From positions 744,001-808,000 of the forward strand of contig NZ_JAOWKZ010000002.1 in the NCBI RefSeq assembly GCF_025751495.1: a stretch of DNA of 64,000 bases, read 5' to 3'. Below, piece after piece: positions 58,142 through 64,000 of the stretch; the stretch's first letter is position 1, and each line of letters opens with the position of its first letter. The position numbers were made by a program, and so were the translations under genes. The stretch comes from Albidovulum litorale (GTDB taxonomy: Bacteria > Pseudomonadota > Alphaproteobacteria > Rhodobacterales > Rhodobacteraceae). The notes beneath the pieces are model-generated. The model searched no databases, was not told where the DNA came from, and was given only the letters and a program-made list of their open reading frames with translations.

Positions 58142-58798
58142 ATGAATAACAATGTGATTTCTCTCCTCGTTCTGGCCGGGATCGCGATCTTCCTCATTCT
58201 TCGGCTGAAAAGCGTTCTTGGCACCCGCGAGGGTTTCGAAAAGCCACCGCTGCCGTCACCGCAAGCGGGCACCCGCAAGGGCAAGTTCGAAGTCATCGAG
58301 GGCGGCGTCGACCGCGATATTGCGGACCATGTGCCGGAAGACAGCGATGCAGCCCGCGCACTTGCCGCGATGAAGCAGGCAGAGCCCAGTTTTTCGGTTT
58401 CGGAATTCCTGTCCGGCGCGCGCGGCGCTTACGAGATGATCCTGATGGCCTTCGAAAAAGGCGATCTGGGCAGCGTGAAACCATTCATGTCGCCCGATGT
58501 TTACGAGACTCTCGACGAAGTGGTCGAAGCCCGCAAGGCGCGCGGCTTGACCGTGACGGCAGAGTTCATGGGCATCCGCGAAGTAAGCCTTCAGGATGCC
58601 GAGTTCGACCGGTCTTCGTCCGAAGGCGAGGTCACCGTGCGTTTCGCGAGCGAACTGATCTCTGCCGCGCGCGATGCTGCTGGCGAGGTCGTCGAGGGCA
58701 ATCCGAACGAAGTGCGCCGACAGCGCGACGTCTGGACGTTTGCCCGCAAGATGGGGTCTGACGATCCCAACTGGCAGCTTGTCGCCACCGGCGAGTAA
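58142..58798 (+). CDS. timA: Tim44-like protein TimA
   Basis: Alphaproteobacterial homologue of mitochondrial Tim44. An N-terminal membrane helix (about residues 4-22: VISLLVLAGIAIFLIL) is followed by a low-complexity linker and the Tim44 domain from about 75 (FLSGARGAYEMILMAFEKGDLGSVKPFMSPDVYETL, then EFMGIREVSLQDAEF). 218 residues. In bacteria its role is not well defined, but it associates with the inner membrane. The mltA ATG shares the last A of its stop (TAATG). Confidence 0.87.
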   Translation: MNNNVISLLVLAGIAIFLILRLKSVLGTREGFEKPPLPSPQAGTRKGKFEVIEGGVDRDIADHVPEDSDAARALAAMKQAEPSFSVSEFLSGARGAYEMILMAFEKGDLGSVKPFMSPDVYETLDEVVEARKARGLTVTAEFMGIREVSLQDAEFDRSSSEGEVTVRFASELISAARDAAGEVVEGNPNEVRRQRDVWTFARKMGSDDPNWQLVATGE

Positions 58799-59718
58799 TG
58801 CCGGCGGCGCGTGTTCTTGATTTCGGCGATCTTGCCGGTTGGGCCGCGGACGATCACGTCGCGGCCCTTTCTGCATACCACGCGACTGTCCATCTGCTTG
58901 GTCCGGACTGGCCGCGCCCCGATGGCGCAGAGGCACGCAGTTTCTTAGAAACGCATTTCGTGCCGGTCGAAACTGGTGCGCCACCGGGTCTGATTACCGG
59001 TTACTACGAACCTGAGGTCGAAGGCAGCGCGACTTGTACGCCGGGTTTTGCCCATCCCCTCTATGCGCCCCCTGAAGATTTGCCTGATGATGGCCCATGG
59101 TTGAGTCGTTCAGAAATCGAGGATGGCAATCTTCTTTCGGGGAACGAGCTTGTCTGGCTTTCCGACCCGGTTGAGGTCTTCTTTGCGCAAGTTCAGGGTT
59201 CGGTCCGTGTGCGCTTGGGCGATGGCAGCATCCGGCGATACGGATATGCCGCCAAAAACGGTCACGAATACCGTTCCGTTGGCAAGGAACTGACCCGGCG
59301 GGGCATTGGTGAAGCGGCCGGGATCACAGCTGACGGAATCCGCGATTGGTGCCGGGCCAATCCCGCGGCGGTGCAGGATCTTCTGCGCCACAATCCCTCC
59401 TTCGTCTTCTTCCAACACCTCGACCTTGCTGCAGAAACCGGCCCGATCGGCACAGCGGGCTGCCCGGTCACGCCCATGCGCAGCATTGCGGTCGATCCCG
59501 ATGTGACCCCACTTGGCGCGCCGGTCTGGGTCGAGGGCGGGCCGCTCGCAACCCTGATGATCGCGCAGGATACGGGCAGTGCGATCAAAGGCGCGCAGCG
59601 TGGAGATGTCTTTTGCGGGACAGGGGCGGATGCCGGGCGCCGGGCGGGCGGTATGCGGATTTCAGGCAGATTAGTGACGTTATTTCCGCGTGAACTTGCC
59701 GAACGGATCGCGCCATGA
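58798..59718 (+). CDS. mltA: Murein lytic transglycosylase A
   Basis: Cleaves peptidoglycan glycan chains with 1,6-anhydro formation. MltA domain: TGYYEPEVEGS near residues 63-73, VWLSDPVEVFFAQVQGSVRVRL near 117-138. The 3D domain contains the catalytic Asp in MIAQDTGSAIKGAQRGDVFCG near 254-274. 306 residues. The first residues (MPAARVLDFGDLAGWA) show no signal peptide or lipobox, unlike E. coli MltA, so export is unexplained or the start is mis-set. Confidence 0.88.
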   Translation: MPAARVLDFGDLAGWAADDHVAALSAYHATVHLLGPDWPRPDGAEARSFLETHFVPVETGAPPGLITGYYEPEVEGSATCTPGFAHPLYAPPEDLPDDGPWLSRSEIEDGNLLSGNELVWLSDPVEVFFAQVQGSVRVRLGDGSIRRYGYAAKNGHEYRSVGKELTRRGIGEAAGITADGIRDWCRANPAAVQDLLRHNPSFVFFQHLDLAAETGPIGTAGCPVTPMRSIAVDPDVTPLGAPVWVEGGPLATLMIAQDTGSAIKGAQRGDVFCGTGADAGRRAGGMRISGRLVTLFPRELAERIAP

Positions 59719-60296
59719 CGCATCGCCGCCGCCCGCTCAGCCCGGAGGAACGGGAGCTTTGGAGTCGTGTTGCCGCTTCAGCTAGGCCGATTCGTGCGAT
59801 CCCGGCCAAGACGGCCGAGGCTGCACCTAAAACCCCACCGAAAAAGCCGCGCCCGACCCCCGCGGACTTTCATATCGGTCAGACCGCAAGACCACTGACA
59901 GCAGCACATGACCTTGTTCCCGCACTGGAGGAACGGCTTGCCGCCCAGCCCGTGCGCATGGACCGGCGTACCCATCAGCTGATGCTGCGCGGGAAGGTGA
60001 AGCCGGAGGCGCGGATTGATCTGCATGGCATGACAGTGGCCGAGGCGCATCCTGAGCTGATCCGGTTCATCCTGAACGCTCAAGGCGCGGGAAAGCGCAT
60101 GGTTCTGGTCATCACTGGCAAGGGCAAGGTGAAGGACGATCACGGGCCGATTCCACAGCGGATGGGGGTGTTGCGACACCAATTGCCCAACTGGCTCAGC
60201 CAACCGCCCCTTGGCGCTGCGGTCCTGCAGGTGGCACCGGCCCATCTGAAACACGGCGGCGGTGGAGCGTTTTATGTCTATCTGAGGCGCGGCTAG
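59715..60296 (+). CDS. Smr-domain protein
   Basis: Small MutS-related domain protein; Smr domains nick or cleave nucleic acids. The LDLHGMTVAEAHPEL stretch near residues 103-117 is the DLHG motif. HGxG-like VLVITGKGKVKDDHGPIPQRMGVLR near 130-155 follows. Residues 1-70 are a basic, proline-rich tail without predicted fold. 193 residues. Overlaps the mltA stop (ATGA) and shares CTAG with the convergent hydrolase gene. Confidence 0.85.
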   Translation: MTHRRRPLSPEERELWSRVAASARPIRAIPAKTAEAAPKTPPKKPRPTPADFHIGQTARPLTAAHDLVPALEERLAAQPVRMDRRTHQLMLRGKVKPEARIDLHGMTVAEAHPELIRFILNAQGAGKRMVLVITGKGKVKDDHGPIPQRMGVLRHQLPNWLSQPPLGAAVLQVAPAHLKHGGGGAFYVYLRRG

Positions 60297-61414
60297 GGCT
60301 GTGCGCCCGTGATAGCGGTGACCGGCAGCAAAACGATCTGAGTCGCGTTTTGCACCGTCAGCACCGCACCCGGCAGAAGTCCCGTCCGGCCGGTCCGATC
60401 CGCTGCCAATGCCGTATCGACATCTGCGATCTGGCTGAGAATTGCCAGAAGCGCCGGAGAATTGCCCGGATTGAAATGACCGCCGCCTTTGGAAAACGCG
60501 GTCGTGTCCAGAAGCGTGACATCAAGATCGGCCACTTCACTGACATCGGTGACATTGCCCAGCCGGTCGCGCTGCCCTGTAAGTCGCGCAGAAAGCGCCA
60601 GGGCCCGGTCTTTCTTCGAAGTGAAGATCAGGAAGGGTTGGGGCAGCCCTCCCATCCGGGTGGCCTGTGCGCGAAACACCTCGACGTCGATATCGGGCGA
60701 GACAAGAACCACGCCTTCGATCCGTTGACGCACCTTGTCATTGCCGCCAATGGCAACCTGACGCAGCGTCTCCATCGTCAGGGCGGAGCCCATTGAATGG
60801 GCGACGATCAGCACGCGTTCGGCCCCCGCTGCCACAACCTCGTTCAACAGATCCTCCAGCCCGTCCCGCGCGAAAAGCGCGCTGTCGCGGTCGTAGGCAT
60901 AGCCGAGCGGATGGGCGCGGGAAGGCCAGGAATAGTTGACGAGTACCCCGCCAAGGTCGAGATCGTGTCCAAGCTGGGCCAGCCGATAGGCGCCTTCGGC
61001 GAAATTGTTGTTGAAACCATGCACGAAGAGCGTGACCTCCCGCTGGCCGCGCCGCTCCTGCTTCAGGGCGCGGGCAAGATCGGTGCGAAAATCCATAGTG
61101 CCTGCATAGGTCTGGAAATCGGTCGCAAGGAAATCGGTCTTCGGGTCGGGTGCGGCCCGCTCGGGTGTCCAGTGGATCTGGCCGGCCGCCCGGTCCGGTG
61201 GAATCGCAACGTCGAGCCGGACAAACCGCGTGGTGCCACTGCGCCCGCGTCCAAATTCGTCGCCCGTATCGGGGTCCGGCCCGCGCGTTGTGCCGACAAA
61301 AACAGTCTCTGTTTCACCGGTTTTTGCAGCATCTGGCACCAGAATGACACGCCCGCGCGTTTCGCAGGCGGCCAGCGTCAGGACGATCAGAAATCCGGTG
61401 AGTATCCGCGACAT
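60293..61414 (-). CDS. Alpha/beta hydrolase lipoprotein (DUF900)
   Basis: Predicted outer-membrane- or periplasm-anchored esterase. The lipobox LTLAAC at residues 11-16 follows a short hydrophobic stretch, so it is likely a lipoprotein. Nucleophile serine in VLIVAHSMGSALTME near 185-199 (AHSMG), catalytic region ending in a His near 290-300 (GGGHFN). DUF900-type FVHGFNNNFAEGAYR near 125-139. Start ATG 61414 selects the lipoprotein signal; longer frames upstream are antisense to hslU's end. 373 residues; substrate unknown. Confidence 0.82.
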   Translation of the reverse strand: MSRILTGFLIVLTLAACETRGRVILVPDAAKTGETETVFVGTTRGPDPDTGDEFGRGRSGTTRFVRLDVAIPPDRAAGQIHWTPERAAPDPKTDFLATDFQTYAGTMDFRTDLARALKQERRGQREVTLFVHGFNNNFAEGAYRLAQLGHDLDLGGVLVNYSWPSRAHPLGYAYDRDSALFARDGLEDLLNEVVAAGAERVLIVAHSMGSALTMETLRQVAIGGNDKVRQRIEGVVLVSPDIDVEVFRAQATRMGGLPQPFLIFTSKKDRALALSARLTGQRDRLGNVTDVSEVADLDVTLLDTTAFSKGGGHFNPGNSPALLAILSQIADVDTALAADRTGRTGLLPGAVLTVQNATQIVLLPVTAITGAQP

Positions 61415-61472
61415 GCCAAACCCCTGCCTACAGCAGTCGCAATACAGCACGGGGGTCTGCCGTACCAGAGGA

Positions 61473-62774
61473 TCAGAGGACGTACCGGCTGAGGTCGGTC
61501 GATCTGGACAGATCGCCGAGGTTCTTTTCGACAAAGGCGCCATCGACAACCACCGCCTCGCCTGCCCGGTCAGGGGCGGTGAAGCTAAGCTCCTCGAACA
61601 CCCTCTCCATCACGGTATAAAGCCGACGCGCACCGATATTCTCGACGCTGCGATTGACCTCGGCTGCGATATGGGCAAGCGCCGCGATGCCGTCCTCGGT
61701 GAAACTGACATTCACCTCTTCCGTGCCCATCAGCGCGGTGTATTGCCGGGTCAGCGCATTGTCCGTCTCGGTCAGGATGCGGACGAAATCCTCCTCTGTC
61801 AGCGCGCGCAGTTCGACGCGGATCGGCAGGCGGCCCTGCAATTCGGGCAGCAAGTCCGACGGTTTGGCAATGTGGAAGGCGCCCGACGCGATGAACAGGA
61901 TATGGTCGGTCTTCACCGGCCCGTATTTCGTGCTGACCGTCGTCCCCTCGATCAGCGGCAGCAAATCGCGCTGCACGCCCTCGCGGCTGACATCGGCGCC
62001 GCGCGTCTCGGCCCGGGCGCAAACCTTGTCGATCTCATCGAGAAAGACGATGCCGTTTTCCTGCACCGCCTCCAGCGCGGCCTGTTTGACCGCCTCGTCA
62101 TCCAGCAGCTTGTCGGCCTCTTCCGAAATCAGCACTTCATAGCTTTCGGCGACCGTCATCTTCTTGCGCACCCGCCGCCCGCCAAAGGCCTTGCCGAAGA
62201 TATCGCCGAGATTCATCATCCCCATGCCCTGCTGGCCGGGCAGGTCCATCATCGGCATCTGCGGCGCGGCTTCGGCCACTTCCAGCTCGATCACGGTAGT
62301 ATCGAGTTCGCCCTTCTTCAGCCGCGTGCGGAACATCTCGCGCGTCTGCTCGCGGGCGTCAGGCCCGGCGATAGCCTCGATCACCCGTTCCTCAGCCGCC
62401 TGATGGGCGCGGGCCTTGACCTCTTCCCGCATCCGTTCGCGGGTCTCGATCATCGCGGTGTCCACCAGGTCGCGGATGATCTGTTCGACATCGCGGCCGA
62501 CATAGCCGACCTCGGTGAACTTCGTTGCCTCTACCTTCAGAAATGGCGCCTTCGCGAGCTTCGCGAGCCGCCGCGATATTTCGGTCTTACCGACGCCCGT
62601 GGGGCCGATCATCAGGATGTTCTTGGGGTAAACCTCCTCGCGCAAATCATCGGGCAGTTGCTTGCGCCGCCAGCGGTTGCGCAAGGCGACAGCCACGGCG
62701 CGCTTGGCGTCCTTCTGGCCGATGATGAAACGGTCGAGTTCCGAGACGATTTCGCGGGGGGTCAGGTTGGTCAT
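61473..62774 (-). CDS. hslU: HslU ATPase subunit of the HslUV protease
   Basis: AAA+ unfoldase that feeds proteins into HslV. N-terminal [28 protein letters not shown] near residues 7-34, Walker [11 protein letters not shown] near 58-67, Walker [12 protein letters not shown] near 246-256, and ends in the HslU C-terminal tail LSRYVL that docks into HslV. 433 residues. The ATG at 62774 overlaps the stop of the preceding membrane gene (ATGA). Confidence 0.96.
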   Translation of the reverse strand: MTNLTPREIVSELDRFIIGQKDAKRAVAVALRNRWRRKQLPDDLREEVYPKNILMIGPTGVGKTEISRRLAKLAKAPFLKVEATKFTEVGYVGRDVEQIIRDLVDTAMIETRERMREEVKARAHQAAEERVIEAIAGPDAREQTREMFRTRLKKGELDTTVIELEVAEAAPQMPMMDLPGQQGMGMMNLGDIFGKAFGGRRVRKKMTVAESYEVLISEEADKLLDDEAVKQAALEAVQENGIVFLDEIDKVCARAETRGADVSREGVQRDLLPLIEGTTVSTKYGPVKTDHILFIASGAFHIAKPSDLLPELQGRLPIRVELRALTEEDFVRILTETDNALTRQYTALMGTEEVNVSFTEDGIAALAHIAAEVNRSVENIGARRLYTVMERVFEELSFTAPDRAGEAVVVDGAFVEKNLGDLSRSTDLSRYVL

Positions 62775-63862
62775 TTGCTCTCCGAATAGGGCGGAAGCCG
62801 GTCCTTGCCGGGAAAGTCGGGCAATGCGCGCATCAGGCCCGCGCGCATCTGCACCCACCAGGTGCCAAGGACAGTGAAGAAGGTGCCGAGGATGATCAGG
62901 ATCTTGGCCCAGTCCATCGCGCCGGCATAGCCGTCGCCCGCGACGGCCCAGTAGATCACCGCGCCGATATAGGCGATGCCGGCGGTCAGCATTGACCGGC
63001 GGTCGATGACCAAAGCGATCAGGGCGAAGATCAGAAGGGCCACGGTCGTCGGCAGGATCGCCGCAGACCCGCCCCCGCCATAAAGGTTGCCCGCGATGGA
63101 ATTCACAAGCGCGGCCCCGGCCAGTAGATGCAGCCAGAAGGCTGTCGCCGAATGCCGCCCGATCCGGCGCGGGTCCTGCATGTCGAACCACATCGCACCC
63201 GCGAAGGCGCCGATGCCGAAAACGAGGGATGCCAGCGTCAGATTGGCGCGCGGGGCGAAGCTGCGGGCCCAGCTGTCGATATCGTCGATCGTGCCGCCGG
63301 GATTGTAGCGGGTGAAGAGCGCATAGGTCGCCAGAAGAGCAAAGACGCCGAAGACGAACATCGAAAACGGCAGCCGGAACTGCCTGAACCAGACCAGAAC
63401 CGCCCCCGCCGTCAGCGTCGCCGAGAGGAAGGCGATGCCCTTCAGCCCCATATCCATCTGGCTGAACACCGTGAAGAACGAAACGTAAAGCCCGCTTGCA
63501 TAGGCGCTGACCAGCACCATGGACGGCAGGTTCATCCGCCGCTGCAACGTGAAATAGCCCGCCAGCGCCCAGGCGGTGATGGCGATGATTGCGGGGATCA
63601 GGATCAGGATGAACACCCCGCCAAGGACGCCCAGAAGGATCGCAAGACCCGCCAGCAGGATCGCAAGACCGGTGGCGATGAAAATCTCGGCAAAGCCCCG
63701 GAAGAACTCGAACGGCTCATCCTCGGCCGGAAGTGCTGCACGTCTGCCCGCCCGGTCATGGGCCAGCGCGGTCAGCCCCGCAGCCTGTGCCTCGGTCACG
63801 AGCCCGGCGGCGACGGCCGCGCGCAGATCGGCAGGGCCGAAGGTCTTGGCCTCATCAGCCAC
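62771..63862 (-). CDS. Multi-pass membrane protein inserted between hslV and hslU
   Basis: I do not assign a function. The 363-residue product starts with a 50-residue soluble domain ([30 protein letters not shown]), resembling the N-terminal helical segment of DUF2157-like proteins. About ten hydrophobic segments follow. It begins with GTG, overlaps the hslV end by 8 bases and hslU by an ATGA, so it is firmly within the hsl operon. It may be a membrane partner of HslUV or simply share its promoter. Ends in charged RLPPYSESK. Confidence 0.75.
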   Translation of the reverse strand: MADEAKTFGPADLRAAVAAGLVTEAQAAGLTALAHDRAGRRAALPAEDEPFEFFRGFAEIFIATGLAILLAGLAILLGVLGGVFILILIPAIIAITAWALAGYFTLQRRMNLPSMVLVSAYASGLYVSFFTVFSQMDMGLKGIAFLSATLTAGAVLVWFRQFRLPFSMFVFGVFALLATYALFTRYNPGGTIDDIDSWARSFAPRANLTLASLVFGIGAFAGAMWFDMQDPRRIGRHSATAFWLHLLAGAALVNSIAGNLYGGGGSAAILPTTVALLIFALIALVIDRRSMLTAGIAYIGAVIYWAVAGDGYAGAMDWAKILIILGTFFTVLGTWWVQMRAGLMRALPDFPGKDRLPPYSESK

Positions 63863-64000
63863 GGACCGTCTCCACCGTCAGGTTGCCGTTGGTGTAGACG
63901 CAGATATCGGCGGCGATGGCCATGGCCTTGCGGGCGACCTCTTCGGCCGAAAGCTCTGTCTCCATCAGACCCCGCGCGGCGGCAAGCGCGAAGTTCCCGC
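63855..64000 (-). CDS. hslV: HslV protease subunit, C-terminal end only
   Basis: Read from the minus strand, the last 47 residues are present: [15 protein letters not shown] near the window edge, then [20 protein letters not shown] and NLTVETVRG, then TGA at 63855. These match the C-terminus of HslV, the proteasome-like threonine protease. The catalytic N-terminus lies beyond the window's right edge. Gene order is hslV, membrane gene, hslU. Confidence 0.88.
   Translation of the reverse strand, partial: GNFALAAARGLMETELSAEEVARKAMAIAADICVYTNGNLTVETVRG

Noticed and set aside
61230-62789. Long plus-strand open frame of over 500 codons
   Set aside because: It lies antisense to hslU and the end of the hydrolase gene. 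It shows no family motifs, and high-GC codon bias on one strand opens the opposite frame.
1-64000. tRNA, rRNA, CRISPR or insertion sequences
   Set aside because: All gaps apart from the origin and the left edge are short. I saw no cloverleaf, regularly spaced repeat, transposase or terminal inverted repeats.

Overview
The window looks like ordinary chromosomal DNA of a Rhodobacteraceae-type alphaproteobacterium (Paracoccus / Rhodobacter / Roseobacter relatives). The signs are high GC, tightly packed operons with ATGA overlaps, the gene order parB-parA-rsmG-mnmG-mnmE-rho-hemJ facing maf-aroE-coaE-dnaQ, a Tim44-like TimA gene, and families typical of this group (CRTAC1/ASPIC-UnbV protein next to a MauG-like dihaem protein, ROK-type xylose regulator, TctCBA with DUF1446 and DUF4387). 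Species assignment is inference; no rRNA gene is present.

Layout. 1-7.9 kb: LysE exporter, CCA-adding enzyme, two NUDIX hydrolases, Hsp33, a receiver-PP2C phosphatase divergent from an Hpt protein, threonine dehydratase and a membrane protein. 8-20.5 kb: argG, a small SCP2 protein flanked by two near-identical palindromes, an exported MsrA, malic enzyme (maeB), mutS, grpE-hrcA, and the rph-rdgB-ridA-hemW-DUF454 operon. 20.5-31 kb: the replication and segregation core. parB-parA-rsmG-mnmG-mnmE-rho-hemJ point left and maf-aroE-coaE-dnaQ point right. Between hemJ and maf lies a 420-bp gene-free stretch with DnaA-box-like sequences, an AT-rich tract and an exact IHF-type site, which I call the probable chromosomal origin. 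Two exact 16-bp parS sites lie inside the coding starts of rsmG and mnmG.

31-56.4 kb is an accessory block: an orphan ExoY-like sugar transferase; a complete xylose pathway (xylFHG import, xylA, xylB, divergent ROK regulator); a CRTAC1 protein convergent with a dihaem peroxidase; a YihY membrane protein; tamA-tamB; and a carboxylate module. The module has a histidine kinase and response regulator overlapping a stand-alone periplasmic binding protein, divergent from tctC-tctB-tctA followed by an AtuA/DUF1446 gene and a DUF4387 gene. 56.4-64 kb returns to housekeeping genes: idi, secB, fxsA, timA, mltA, smr, a lipoprotein hydrolase, hslU, a membrane protein and the end of hslV.

How it works together. 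The centre holds origin firing, ParABS segregation, tRNA and rRNA modification, and proofreading. The xyl block imports xylose, isomerises it and phosphorylates it to xylulose 5-phosphate under local control. The tct block probably senses a carboxylate outside the cytoplasm, induces its importer, and passes the substrate to an uncharacterised two-gene enzyme. That last block and the hslV-membrane protein-hslU arrangement are the least explained parts. I saw no CRISPR array, insertion sequence, prophage, tRNA or rRNA gene.
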